Positions 35,052-45,476 of a stretch of DNA of 64,000 nucleotides are shown here, in pieces. The notes beneath the pieces were generated by a model. The model worked only from the letters and a program-made list of their open reading frames with translations. It ran no database searches and had not been told where the DNA came from. The position numbers and the translations under genes were made by a program. The stretch lies in contig BCJJ01000013.1 in assembly GCA_039545355.1 (NCBI GenBank), positions 496,001-560,000 on the forward strand, given 5' to 3'. Numbering within the stretch: position 1 is the stretch's first letter; each line of letters starts with the position of its first letter. Source of the DNA: Trichosporon coremiiforme (taxonomy: Eukaryota; Basidiomycota; Tremellomycetes; Trichosporonales; Trichosporonaceae).

Positions 35052-38000
35052 ATGGCCGACCCGGCCTCCGAGAAGGGTCCGTCCCCACCAGTCTCGGCGG
35101 ACAGTGGCCGCTCACGCCGCTCGCCGCAGAAGGCCGTCACTCCGAGGTCTACTCGTTCATCGACCTCTGCGAACGCCGCCGGCTCTTCGGCGTCCGGCCA
35201 GCTGCCCTTCCAGTCTCAGCATCACCAGTCGGCGTCACCGTCGGCTCAACCTTCTCCGACCAAGGCGAAATCTGAGATCAGGAAAAGGAAGCCCATCTTC
35301 GTGACCTGCACGAACTACCCCGAGTCTGGCCCTGCCCCTCCGCCGCAACAGCCTGTCGTTGAGGACGGCTCGGACCTGAAGCGGAGCCAGCGCCGATCAA
35401 AGGTCGAGGCTCTCAGCAAAATTGATCGTGCGGGCACACCGACGACGGTGGCAAGTGGGCCGACTGCGACGTCTTTTGTGCCCCCTCCCCCGCCGCCGGC
35501 TGGACCATCAGTGCAGCGGAATCCGCTGAAGCGACCTCGTGTCGTCAATCCTCTCTTCGATCTGAACTCCGTCCGCACCGAGGCTCCACCCGATCCCGGG
35601 CCCAGCAACGAGCCCCGTCTCTTCGGCATCCCCACTTGCCCGACGTACCACCCGACGCCAGAAGAGTTTGTCGACCCTATGGCATACATGGAGCGGATCG
35701 CACCAGAGGCGAAGAAGTATGGCATCTGCAAGATTGTTCCCCCGCCAGGATGGCATATGCCCTTCGAGCTCGATACGGATGTCTTCCGCTTCACGACCCG
35801 CCTCCAGCGTCTCAACTCGATTGAGGCCGCTTCCCGCGCCAAGGTCAACTTCCTCGAGCAGCTTTCAATGTTCCACAAGCAGCAAGGTGACGCCAACGCA
35901 TACATCCCGAAGGTTGAGCACAGACTTCTCGACCTCTGGCGGCTACGAAAAGAGGTCAACAAGCTCGGCGGCATCGACGAGGTCAACCGGTTAAAAGCCT
36001 GGCCCAAGATCACCGCCGAGCTGGGCTTCAACACGACATCCACGGCGCAGGTCAAGTCTGCGTACACTCGCATTGTTCAGCCGTTCGAGGCATGGGCTTT
36101 GAACGCAAAGGCCTACCCGGAGTCCCCTGCAACTGCGAACGGCACCCCCTTCCCCGGTAGCGCCAATGGGAGTGCGAACAAAAGCCGCATGTCTGGCGTC
36201 AAGGCTGCTTCGCCACCGACACCGACCGTGAAGAAGACGAGGCAGCAGGTCCCGCCTGCTGCTAACGGCAGCGATGCTGAGCCCAGCACCGCCAGTCGTC
36301 GTGTCACCCGCTCGTCACCCCGCTCCCGGATGGGGGCTGAAAACCAGTCTTCGCCTGCGCAGGCAAAGCCATCCATCCAGAGTCAGGCACATTCGGAAGC
36401 GTCCGGTAGTGCACCCTTAGCGCCTCCCGCGCCTACGCCCATCAAGATCACACTGAACCTGAGTGGCCTGGGAGCTGCAAAGCAGAATGCATCCTCCAAG
36501 CAGCCCAGCAGCTTTGGCAGCGACAGCGAGCTCAGTGAACTGAGCGAGCCCGAGTCGTCTGTCGCCGGGTCGCAAACATCCAACCCCGAGCAGCCCATCA
36601 AGTATGAGAAGGGTGATGTAAGTATGCCCCTCCGGATAAAACTGACGTTGAAGGTCTGTGAGATTTGCAGCCTCGGCAACAACGCTCCCAAGATCCTTCT
36701 GTGTGATGGATGCGACCGTGGATTCCACACGTTCTGTCTCGACCCTCCCCTCCAGGACATCCCTGCCGACGAGTGGTACTGCACTGCTTGTCTGCTGGGC
36801 ACTGGAGACGATTACGGATTCGACGAGGGCGAAGAGCACTCCCTGCCTTCCTTCCAGGCCCGAGACACTGCCTTCACCGAGGCGTGGTTCAACCGGTATA
36901 ATCCGACCTACTCGCCGGATGGCCAGTTCACGAGGAAGATTGGCAACGCTGTGGTGTCTGAAGCAGACGTGGAGCGCGAGTTCTGGCGCCTTGTGGAGAG
37001 CCAGGACGACACTGTCGAGGTTGAGTATGGAGCCGACGTTCACTCGACGACGCACGGTAGTGCCGCGCCGACCGTCGAGACCAACCCGATGAGCCCATAC
37101 GCCCGCAGCCCGTGGAACCTTAACAACATGCCGATCCTGCGCGAATCGCTTCTCCGGTACATCAAGTCCGACATCTCCGGTATGACCGTCCCCTGGATCT
37201 ATGTCGGCATGCTTTTCTCGGCCTTCTGCTGGCACAACGAGGACCACTACACCTACAGTGTCAACTACCAGTTCTGGGGCGAGACCAAGACGTGGTACGG
37301 AGTACCGGGACACGACGCCGATAAGTTCGAAGCGGCAATGAAGAGCGAGGCACCCGAGCTGTTTGAGCGTCAGCCTTCTCTGCTGTACCAGCTCGTCACG
37401 ATGATGAACCCTGGTCGTGTGAAGGAGGCTGGCGTGGACGTCTACGCCTGCGACCAGCGACCGAACGAGTTCGTCATCACCTTCCCGAAGGCGTACCACT
37501 GCGGCTTCAACCACGGTCTGAACTTCAACGAGGCCGTCAACTTTGCTCTGCCTGACTGGTTGCCAGACGCGAAGGAGTCTGTCGTGCGCTACAAGGAGCA
37601 CGCCAAGGCGCCGGTGTTCTCGCATAACGAGCTCCTGATCACCATTACGCTATACTCCGACACGATCAAGACGGCGATCTGGCTACTCGACAGTCTGAAG
37701 GAGATGGTGGCCGAAGAGAGGGAACGGCGTGACAAGCTTCGTCTAGCCATGCCCGGGATTGCGGAGACACTCGTGGAGGAGGATGTGCCAGAGGAGCAGT
37801 ACCAGTGCTTCGTGTGCAAGGGCTTCTGTTACCTGTCTCAGGTGACGTGTGCTTGCACGCCGCATGTCGCGTGTCTGGATCACTACGACATGCTCTGCCA
37901 GTGCCCTAGCACCAAGCGCACGATGCGGAAGCGATTCTCGGAGATCCACCTAGACGAGATTCTCACCACTGTCGCCTCTCGTGCCTACGTTCCGTCGCAG

Positions 38001-40781
38001 TGGCAGGAGCGACTCCAGGAGGTCCTCGACAAGCCGCGACCTCCGATCAAGAAGCTGCAGCAGCTTGTGGCTGACGGAGACCGCGTGCCCCACCGCCTCG
38101 AGGGTCTCGACGACCTTCGGGATTTCGTCGCCCGTGTCAACGTGTGGCTTGAACGTGCCTCTGCCATCACCACGCGGAAGAATACCTCTCGACGAAGGAA
38201 GGGACGTCAGAGCGAAGTCATTGTCGAGGATGACGGCGTCGACCGCAGCCCTGCCGCGATTAATGGTCTCCTGACTGAGGCTGAGCGGCTAGGGTTCGAC
38301 GCTCCAGAAATTGCGCAGCTGTCGGAGATGGTCTCGTCCACCGAGGACTTCCAGAAGGAGGCTGCCGCCATCCTGTCGAAGACGGACGACGAGCTTGACT
38401 ACGACCAGTGCCGCACTGCCCTGATTCTCGGTCAGAGCCTGAACGTTGAACTGCCCGAGGTTGCTCAGATCTCCAAGATCGTGTCCCGCCTGCAGTGGTA
38501 CCACAAGGTCGAGGAGGAGGTTGATGATCGCATGCTTCAGTACTCGGACATTGTCAAGCTCCTGGAGGACGCTGAGAACTTTGGTGTCTCTTCGGATCAT
38601 CCCGGTGTTGTTGAGCTGCGCAAGCGCGAGGAGACCGGCCGTATCTGGAAGGAGAAGGCTGAGGCGCTCCTTGCATCCCCGGACATCACGGTCGACAAGA
38701 TCTCGGAGCTCATCGACGATCAGGAGCTTACCCCCACCGCCGGCGATCTCATGCGACAGCTCGAGAACATCCGCAAGACCGTCCAGAACTGGGAGTCGGC
38801 CGCCAAGCTGCAGCTGTCGCCCGCCGGCACCATTGGTGGCGCCACCCGACTCTGCAAGCAGGTCAAGGCTGCCCATGGCGCGCTCCGTCGCATTCACATC
38901 CCCGAGGTGGAGAAGCTTCAGGCCGAGCTCGAGTTCAACGCCAAGTGGTCAGAGGGCCTGGCTGATCTGTTCGATGTTCCCGTCAACAAGATCAACCACA
39001 CCCTTAACATGCTAGTGAACGAGCTCGAGGACCATCTGGACCCCTCGGATGATACACCGAACGATGAGCACACCTGCTTCTGCCGCGGCGCGGCCACCAC
39101 CCACATGGTCACCTGCCCTGCGTGCTACGGCGCGTACCACCCGAAGTGTGTTGGCATCAACGCTAGGACTGCTTCGGCCATTGCATCTGCATCCGGTGAT
39201 TTCGTGTGCCCCATGTGCCAGAACTTGCAGTACGACGACCGACCGTCGCTGCACGCCCTCGGCATGTATGCCGACCCGACAAAGTGGAACTTTGTCATCA
39301 AGCCGGCTGAGTTTGCGCTGCTTGAGCGTGCCATGAACGTGGCCGTCCGCTACGCCTGCCTGCTTGTGCCCTTCTGCGACCCGCAGGAGAACTCGAAGCC
39401 CGTGCGGGACTTGGCGCTGGTGTCTCATCTTCTCCGAAAGCTTTGGGTGCTTAACGTGCGCTTCGACGCTGTGAATGATGAGACGAGGACCATGATCGTC
39501 TTCGAAGAGTGGCTGTACCGCCGCATGCGTGTCGCTCTCGACGCTGAGCACGCTAGCAGCGGCCCGCGAACGAGCATCGGCGGTGGCCGCACCCGTGCGC
39601 GCAAGCCACGCTTCCAGCTGGAAGGTGTCAACCCTCACGAGTTCTCTTGTCTGTGTACGACGGAGCCACTTGATCATCTCCTTAAGGTACGGTGCGGCAA
39701 GTGCGAGCAGGGCTACCACCTGTCGTGTGTCAAGGCTCCCATCAGTCAGGCAAACGCTGAGGGCGGCGGATGGCGGTGCCCATTCTGCATCGTCAAGAGC
39801 GGCAAGGCTCCCCCTCGCGGGCTTGACATCCGGATCCAGATGGACGACAAGATCGGAACGGACGAGTACATTGACTGGAGGCAGTCGCTGTTCACGTATG
39901 CCGATGAGCCCATCATCTGCCACTTGCCGCCAAACCCTGAGGCCGTTACTCTCATCTGCAACAAGTACCTGCCGCCTTCGGTCCCGGACGGTTTCGAGCG
40001 ACCTGTCTGGGTTGAGCAAGGGGAGGCCGAGTCGAAGCGCAAGCGCCGGAAGACCGACCCTGTGCCTCAGCCTGCCCCTGTCGCCCCGTCCAGCGCAACT
40101 TCGACTTCGACACCCATGGGCAGCCGGGCCGCTTCTTCGCATGCTCGGGCGGTCACCCAGCCTAACACGCCGGCATTGCTGCCCGTCGCTAACGGGCACG
40201 GCGCAGCTCGGCCGCCTAACGGACATGTTCCGAGCTTCACGTACAGCCCGCATCCACCACCCGACGCCTCGCTCGTCAGCTCGGCCAACGGCGGCAAGTT
40301 GTTCTACTCGAAGCCGCCGCCAGTCTCGCCATTCGACCGCAAGCCGTCGCTTACCATGACGCCTCCGGTTCCCTCAACATCAGGCACGCCTCCTCTGCAC
40401 CGCTCGCATATGGGCGGCGCGCCGAGCATGAACGGCTCCCCGGGACCGCGGTCCATCTCTCCTCTCCCGCTCGGCGGCCGGCCGCCGCAGCGCACTCCCT
40501 CGTTCCACTCGCCTGGCGCGCCGCCTCCACTGGCGCAGCCTGTGGCCACGATCCGAAGCCCAGTCAGGGATGAGCAGCCTAACGCGCACTCTCCTTTGCC
40601 GCCTGTCGAGTCGACCGTGCCCTCGAAGCGGCCGCTCCTCGCCGTCGACGAGCCCCTTGCCGGCCCTGACGCGAAGCGCTCCGTGCCCAACAGCCCGGCG
40701 CCCGCTCCCGCGCCGGCCGCTGCGCCTGCGCCTGCGCCCCCGCCCGTCGCGGCGCTCTCGGGCGGCGCCGGATCTGTTTAA
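35052..40781 (+). CDS. KDM5: KDM5/JARID1-type histone H3K4 demethylase (Rum1/Lid2 family)
   Basis: Removes methyl groups from H3K4 using Fe(II) and 2-oxoglutarate. Exons 35052-36617 and 36654-40781, a 36-nt intron in frame (perfect GTAAGT donor, CTGAC branch); 1897 residues. Domains in order: JmjN (~190-232), ARID (~250-345), PHD1 (~523-570, CEICSLGNNAPKILLCDGCD), JmjC (~700-830), C5HC2 zinc finger (~907-960), PLU-1-like helical region, PHD2 (~1328-1385) and PHD3 (~1519-1570). The Fe ligands are intact: His716 and Glu718 in WHNEDHYTYSVNY and His804 in KAYHCGFNHGLNF. The last 250 residues are disordered, Pro/Ser-rich. This is the full animal-like layout; Ustilago Rum1 is a family member. The ATG at 35052 (CATCATGGCC context) is preferred over the frame's upstream extension. 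Confidence 0.96.
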   Translation: MADPASEKGPSPPVSADSGRSRRSPQKAVTPRSTRSSTSANAAGSSASGQLPFQSQHHQSASPSAQPSPTKAKSEIRKRKPIFVTCTNYPESGPAPPPQQPVVEDGSDLKRSQRRSKVEALSKIDRAGTPTTVASGPTATSFVPPPPPPAGPSVQRNPLKRPRVVNPLFDLNSVRTEAPPDPGPSNEPRLFGIPTCPTYHPTPEEFVDPMAYMERIAPEAKKYGICKIVPPPGWHMPFELDTDVFRFTTRLQRLNSIEAASRAKVNFLEQLSMFHKQQGDANAYIPKVEHRLLDLWRLRKEVNKLGGIDEVNRLKAWPKITAELGFNTTSTAQVKSAYTRIVQPFEAWALNAKAYPESPATANGTPFPGSANGSANKSRMSGVKAASPPTPTVKKTRQQVPPAANGSDAEPSTASRRVTRSSPRSRMGAENQSSPAQAKPSIQSQAHSEASGSAPLAPPAPTPIKITLNLSGLGAAKQNASSKQPSSFGSDSELSELSEPESSVAGSQTSNPEQPIKYEKGDVSMPLRIKLTLKVCEICSLGNNAPKILLCDGCDRGFHTFCLDPPLQDIPADEWYCTACLLGTGDDYGFDEGEEHSLPSFQARDTAFTEAWFNRYNPTYSPDGQFTRKIGNAVVSEADVEREFWRLVESQDDTVEVEYGADVHSTTHGSAAPTVETNPMSPYARSPWNLNNMPILRESLLRYIKSDISGMTVPWIYVGMLFSAFCWHNEDHYTYSVNYQFWGETKTWYGVPGHDADKFEAAMKSEAPELFERQPSLLYQLVTMMNPGRVKEAGVDVYACDQRPNEFVITFPKAYHCGFNHGLNFNEAVNFALPDWLPDAKESVVRYKEHAKAPVFSHNELLITITLYSDTIKTAIWLLDSLKEMVAEERERRDKLRLAMPGIAETLVEEDVPEEQYQCFVCKGFCYLSQVTCACTPHVACLDHYDMLCQCPSTKRTMRKRFSEIHLDEILTTVASRAYVPSQWQERLQEVLDKPRPPIKKLQQLVADGDRVPHRLEGLDDLRDFVARVNVWLERASAITTRKNTSRRRKGRQSEVIVEDDGVDRSPAAINGLLTEAERLGFDAPEIAQLSEMVSSTEDFQKEAAAILSKTDDELDYDQCRTALILGQSLNVELPEVAQISKIVSRLQWYHKVEEEVDDRMLQYSDIVKLLEDAENFGVSSDHPGVVELRKREETGRIWKEKAEALLASPDITVDKISELIDDQELTPTAGDLMRQLENIRKTVQNWESAAKLQLSPAGTIGGATRLCKQVKAAHGALRRIHIPEVEKLQAELEFNAKWSEGLADLFDVPVNKINHTLNMLVNELEDHLDPSDDTPNDEHTCFCRGAATTHMVTCPACYGAYHPKCVGINARTASAIASASGDFVCPMCQNLQYDDRPSLHALGMYADPTKWNFVIKPAEFALLERAMNVAVRYACLLVPFCDPQENSKPVRDLALVSHLLRKLWVLNVRFDAVNDETRTMIVFEEWLYRRMRVALDAEHASSGPRTSIGGGRTRARKPRFQLEGVNPHEFSCLCTTEPLDHLLKVRCGKCEQGYHLSCVKAPISQANAEGGGWRCPFCIVKSGKAPPRGLDIRIQMDDKIGTDEYIDWRQSLFTYADEPIICHLPPNPEAVTLICNKYLPPSVPDGFERPVWVEQGEAESKRKRRKTDPVPQPAPVAPSSATSTSTPMGSRAASSHARAVTQPNTPALLPVANGHGAARPPNGHVPSFTYSPHPPPDASLVSSANGGKLFYSKPPPVSPFDRKPSLTMTPPVPSTSGTPPLHRSHMGGAPSMNGSPGPRSISPLPLGGRPPQRTPSFHSPGAPPPLAQPVATIRSPVRDEQPNAHSPLPPVESTVPSKRPLLAVDEPLAGPDAKRSVPNSPAPAPAPAAAPAPAPPPVAALSGGAGSV

Positions 40782-41079
40782 AACGATATTCATAGGTTAT
40801 ATATACAGCCTTGTATGATGACATGTACCTGTACCAGAATACGTTTATACAACTTGATACGACCTGACACTTTGATACGGAGGTAGGTCCGAATGTGGCA
40901 TTTCGGCCATCTCGTTCACTTTACTTACACACCGCTGTTTCACCGTCCGCCCTCAGCCACATGTCCACTTTTTGGCCTCTCTTCCCCCACACATCATCAC
41001 AACATGCATGGAGCGTTGTTCAGGTGATGCACGGACCGGCGGGACTCACGTGGCACCTCGCTTGCACCCATGCATGGCC
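40782..41079. other. Intergenic region between demethylase and tRNA-Glu
   Basis: About 300 bp holding the demethylase 3' UTR, which begins AT-rich with TATATACA-like sequence. Nothing else seen. Confidence 0.5.
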
Positions 41080-41191
41080 TCTTCGCTAGTATATCGGTTA
41101 GTATAATCGCCTCTCAAATCCGAGAGATTCCACAGCTCCTCACAGCTGAAATGGTGCGCGATAGAGCAGGGTTCGACTCCCTGGCGGAGAA
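41080..41191 (+). tRNA. tRNA-Glu(CTC) with intron
   Basis: A full cloverleaf can be drawn. Acceptor 5' strand TCTTCGC (41080-41086) pairs with GCGGAGA (41184-41190); discriminator A at 41191. The D stem is GTAT/GTAT with a GGTTA loop. Anticodon stem ATCGC (41106-41110) pairs with GCGAT (41158-41162). The loop starts C-T, then anticodon CTC (41113-41115), then A37. The T arm is CAGGG-TTCGACT-CCCTG (41167-41183). An intron of about 40 nt (41117-41156) sits at the canonical position between bases 37 and 38, leaving a 72-nt mature tRNA. T-runs for Pol III termination follow near 41215-41235. Confidence 0.9.
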
Positions 41192-44135
41192 GAGAGTCTT
41201 CCAGATGACTCAGGTTTTGCTCTTTTGTTCGGGGGACTGGGTGCTAGCTGGGTGGTGGCTTGGGCGAAAGTGTCGGGGTGTGTCAATTGGCGGAGAGGTG
41301 GATGATGCGGTTGAAACATGGACGGTGGATGGAGGTTTCCATGGCGTTGAAGCGAAATAGCGTGTGAGGTGTCGACCGATACGTAGAGACAGAGACGCAA
41401 GTCTAAGGGAGTGGTGCGATCACGCTCCGATGATACGCGTTCAGCGTGCTTCGACGTGGAATCGGTCAGGTGTCTCTCACACCGATCACGATTCGTGACT
41501 GTTCTGAAGTAACTACCCCGCTCTTGGAGTGGATCAGCACTGCGCATGTGTTTCTCCTCCAGAGTCAGCTTGTGCTCGAAGGGCCAAGAAACACTGCTGT
41601 CGGACATGCTGTGTGGCTCAGCGCGGAATTGTGCGAGAGTCTCTGCTCCATTGCCGAAGACACCGTGACGCCGATCGCTTCTCCGAAGGTAACTACCCCT
41701 CGTGCATGTGATCGTCGCACTCGATGTGAGTCCATGTCGGCTCCATGTTCCATGCGTCTGCCAGGACGTGATGACGGTGTCACATTGCTGGCAGGAGTGA
41801 GACGTCCTGGGTCAGGTCGTCAGCAGGTTGCCCCGCACACTAAGGCTGTTCCGCTCGCGACGACCACCGCGATGCTCCCAGGTCTGACTGTGCCGATGGC
41901 ACGGTGACACATACGATACACACCACCACACGCTGGTCATGCTGCGATGACACGAAGTCCCAGCACAATGGCTCGAGAGTCGCCTGTCCCAGACGTTCGT
42001 CGATCGCGATGATCGGCACTGTTGCCTGGCCGCAGGACACTCACGGTTGTCCCCAGAGTCCGACACCCCATTCGACGCAATGCAGTCGTTTGATGACAAC
42101 ACTCTGAGCGTCTGCTCGCTACTGGGAGCGCAGCAGCCCGTCTTCGGCGTGTTCTGCTGCGACAAGACGTCATCTGGGAACAGCGCCCAGCGTTGCCCCC
42201 AAAGTTGCCCGCAACGACTGTCGCCGATGAACCGCGGTAACAATCACCAAGCACCCCTCATCTGTTTCGCCTCCTTTGATGTCGAGCACGTGTGAGATGT
42301 CTACCCCTGCTATGTCGAGTGGAGTTCCGTGTCTTGGAAGTCGACGATGACAACGGACCATGCACAACTAGCACAGCTGCTTCTGCAGACGTTGTGAACC
42401 GGCTCTGCCCTCTTTCGACGCCGAGCCTGAGCCCGCAGCACGTCGGCGATCGATCATCCGAGGTTTCCTCACCATCAGTCCCCCTCGTCGCGTTCTCTGA
42501 AAGGCGTAGCCCAGTTCCCATCCCCCGCTCCAGACGCAGTCAGCACCGTTTAGTGTCAGCACCGGCTAGTAACCGCCACACCACCTTCGTCTTCGGACAC
42601 ACCCCATCGCCGAAGCGTATGCAGCATCGGCACCCATCCGTCCCCAGGGCAAGTGCCACAGTAATCCACCGTGGGAACTCTCCAAACTGCCAGAGCCCAC
42701 CGCGGACCCCGGCCCCGACCCACGCGCAGACGTCGTCGTAAGTCACCGACCCCTCGCTATTCCCAGCCATTCCCAGCCATTCCGAGCCCCACTCTACTCC
42801 CCAAATAGAACGAAGAGAAGGCTACGCTCTCTGCTGCGCAGGAAGGTGGGTTCTACTTGACCGAGCGAACGTTGTCATGTCCCTCGTGCGTGCCCGTGCG
42901 TACTCATGCGTACTCATGCGTGCTCGTGTGTACGCGTGGATCGTGGACGCATGTGGTGCACAGAACCCTCCACCGAGGCGACCCGACCAAGTTCGAGTCG
43001 TCCCTTCCCGTGCACCAGGACGGAACCTGCAATGGAAACCTAGAGTATCGGTAGATCTCGCAGCGCCAACTTCCACGATGCGGTGCTCGCTTGACTCGCT
43101 TCGGCCGCTTGCCCCCTCCGTCTCTACTCCAGAGACACGCGCAGGCGTAAATGGCCAGCATGGCCAGACAATGCATCACTTGACAATAATCACGCACAGC
43201 TTGTGCAGCAGCGGTAATCCAGACCCGGGACGGAGGACATGCATAGGATACGTCGCACGCCACGCTGTCGGGTCGGTCCAGACTCACTGCCCCGGACCCC
43301 TGTTCTACCGGTCCGATCTTGATCCTGTATCCTGTATCCTGTGCTGGATCGGCCGGCCGAGCACGAGGAGCACCAGGTGCATGCCGCGGCTAATACTGGG
43401 GTGCCATATTCGGATGTCGAGTAGATCTGCTGCGGATTCGGATGCACTGCTTTCGCATACTTGGGCCCGGACAGTATCGGTCATTGCGTGGACGACGACG
43501 CAAGCGACGACGCGACGATAGGCGATGGGAACACTCGCGATGGCTCTCACTGAGCCAGTCGACCGATGCAGCACCAAGGCCACTACACCCAGCCATGTAC
43601 TCAGTCCAACTCGTCAGCGATGCAAGCTGCCCTCGCTTCGCTCATGCAGCTCTCGCAGGGGTTATCATGAAGTCCATAATCCTACAGCTATCTACTCCAG
43701 AGCCGGACGGCGCAGGAACCTATCACTAGGCTTGCCAGCATTTGTTTGCTGGTTCACGGGATGGTTGAGGCGGTGCGGTAGTCTGGTTAAAACGAATGTA
43801 CGGGGTAGTGGGGGAACGGTGGTAGAACAAAAAGCACAGTAGAGTGTGTGTGGTGTGAAAGTGTTGTGGGGAGGGGGGATGAAAGAGGGGGTCGGGGGTC
43901 TAGCTATCAAAGCCGTCTTAACCCTTGGTCCGAGCCTGTGCGGGGCACAGGTCCTCAGTTCATATTTCTCTGCCGCGCGAGCGGCGGCGCTGCGTTTTGG
44001 ACTAGGCTGGGCGGAGAAAGAGAATGAGGGGGACGCGGTAAAGACTCGTGGGGTAGAGCCAGAGAGGATAAAGAGATGTGGTAGGCAGCGACAAGCATGC
44101 CATGTTCAATCGGGGAGGCTCTCAGAGTGTGAGCC
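41192..44135. other. Gene-poor 2.9 kb stretch
   Basis: No complete gene recognised. It contains the orphan RPO41-like segment (42977-43029) and, just before it, short GCGTACTCAT tandem units (about 42898-42920). CCCAGCCATT-like units occur near 42760-42785. The left end holds the tRNA terminator region; the right end is the 3' flank of the Crz1-like gene. Confidence 0.5.
42977..43029 (+). repeat. Orphan 53-bp copy of RPO41 coding sequence
   Basis: Identical over 53 bp to the minus strand of 52465-52517 inside RPO41. It encodes the stretch from GDPTKFE to HQDGTC, which includes the catalytic Asp of the polymerase. Similarity fades on both sides: on the right the next codons still read Asn-Gly but differ only at third positions, then diverge; on the left CCCTCC is shared about 6 bp away. 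The local frame ends shortly after (TAG at 43052-43054), so it is not a functional polymerase gene. Confidence 0.92.
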
Positions 44136-45476
44136 TTAGATGAGGCCACCGGCCTCGGCACGACGCTGCATCCGGCTCTGGGCACGGACGACGCTGGGGC
44201 TGACGCCCTGGCGCTTGGCATCGACGAGGGGGCCATCAGAGTGGATACCCTGGCGGTGGCGCTCGAGGTCGTGAAGACGCGAGAAGGAGCGCTTGCACGA
44301 CGGATGGGGGCACTGGTGAGGCTTGGGACGCAGCGGGTCGTGCGTCTGAATGTGCGACTTGAGGTTGAACGCACGGGCGAAGCCACGGCCACAGACGTGG
44401 CATTTGTGACGCTTCTTGGGGTCATCGGGGGTCTTGCCGGGGATGTAACCGCGGCCGCCGCCGTGCAGGTTGGGAATGGCAGCGGCGGGGACACCGGGGG
44501 CGAGCTTGTGGTGGTGGTCGTCGGCACCGCTCGACTGCGAGTTGAGCTCGAGCTCGTCGCGCTCCTCTTCCGAGTGGTGGTGGCCGATGGTCGCAAAAGT
44601 GGGCTTGGCGACCATGCGTGGGAGCTCGGGAACGGCAGGAGCCTGGTAAGGAGGGGTCGAGGGGTTGGGAGGCGAGGCAACTGAAGGAGCCGAGTCGGAA
44701 CGACGAGACCACAACGAGGGGGGGACCTGACCACCGCCAGACATGCTGGGCATGTTGTTGGAAGCAGGGGCAGAAGGCATGTAGTAGTTGGCAATGGACA
44801 TGCGCTGGGCGGCGGCAGCGGCGACCTGGGCAGCCTCGTGCGCCTGGAGATGAGCCTCGGCCTGAGCCTGGGCATGCATCACCTGGGCCTGCTGCTGCTG
44901 CTGCTGTTGCTGTTGCTGCTGCTGGAACGACATGGTCTGGGTCCAAAGACTAGGAGTAAAGAACGGCTGAGGGTTGGGCTGGATAGCAAGCATCTTCTGC
45001 TTCTGGTAGTCGTCACCAGGCATGAGCTGGTTGGCGCCGAGGATGGTCACGGAGAGATCTGCCTGGGCTTGAGCAGCAAGCGCCTTGTAGTGCAGGTAGC
45101 GCTCGAGGTGGTGAGCACTGAGGGCGTCGGCGGTAGTCGAAGGGGGACCCTGCTGCTGCTGCTGCTGGAGGGACTCCTGAGTAAGGCCCAGGTTGTTGCC
45201 GAGAAGGTCGACAGTGGGGTCAAACGAGAACGAGGCCGAGGGAGAGAGGCCGGCGGCGGTCTTGGGCGAGGCAAGAGTTGTCGACTGGGGGGTGGTCGCC
45301 AAGTCGAAGCTGAGGTCCTCGAGTCCGTCGAGGTCAAGAGCGTCAAGCTGGGGCTGGCCAGTGGGGATCGAGTCGCTCGAGACGGAGAGGGGAGGCGACG
45401 GGAGAGAGGTGGGCGGAGGGTTTTTCGCGACGAAGGTTGGGATCTGCGCGCTGAAGGCGAGGGTAGGGGAAGACAT
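44136..45476 (-). CDS. CRZ1: C2H2 zinc-finger transcription factor, Crz1-like
   Basis: Single exon, 446 residues. Two C2H2 fingers near the C-terminus, HKCHVCGRGFARAFNLKSHI and HQCPHPSCKRSFSRLHDLER, are followed by HRQGIHSDGPLVDAKRQGV and a basic tail. This finger pair, with an extra residue in the second Cys-Cys spacing, is the arrangement of basidiomycete Crz1, the calcineurin-activated factor that moves to the nucleus on Ca2+ stress. The N-terminal ~300 residues are Ser/Pro/Gln-rich with a polyglutamine run (CTG/TTG repeats at about 44886-44925), typical of an activation region. I could not point to a certain PxIxIT calcineurin-docking motif. C2H2 factor is sure; Crz1 orthology rests on the remembered finger pattern. 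No intron in the coding part. Confidence 0.8.
   Translation of the reverse strand: MSSPTLAFSAQIPTFVAKNPPPTSLPSPPLSVSSDSIPTGQPQLDALDLDGLEDLSFDLATTPQSTTLASPKTAAGLSPSASFSFDPTVDLLGNNLGLTQESLQQQQQQGPPSTTADALSAHHLERYLHYKALAAQAQADLSVTILGANQLMPGDDYQKQKMLAIQPNPQPFFTPSLWTQTMSFQQQQQQQQQQQQAQVMHAQAQAEAHLQAHEAAQVAAAAAQRMSIANYYMPSAPASNNMPSMSGGGQVPPSLWSRRSDSAPSVASPPNPSTPPYQAPAVPELPRMVAKPTFATIGHHHSEEERDELELNSQSSGADDHHHKLAPGVPAAAIPNLHGGGRGYIPGKTPDDPKKRHKCHVCGRGFARAFNLKSHIQTHDPLRPKPHQCPHPSCKRSFSRLHDLERHRQGIHSDGPLVDAKRQGVSPSVVRAQSRMQRRAEAGGLI

Noticed and set aside
36417..37625. 402-codon minus-strand frame over the demethylase
   Set aside because: Overlaps PHD1 and JmjC coding sequence; no independent motif or start context.
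42857..43054. A small gene containing the polymerase motif
   Set aside because: The frame is 65 codons, ends soon after the copied segment, and its upstream part is short tandem repeats; treated as an orphan fragment, not a gene.
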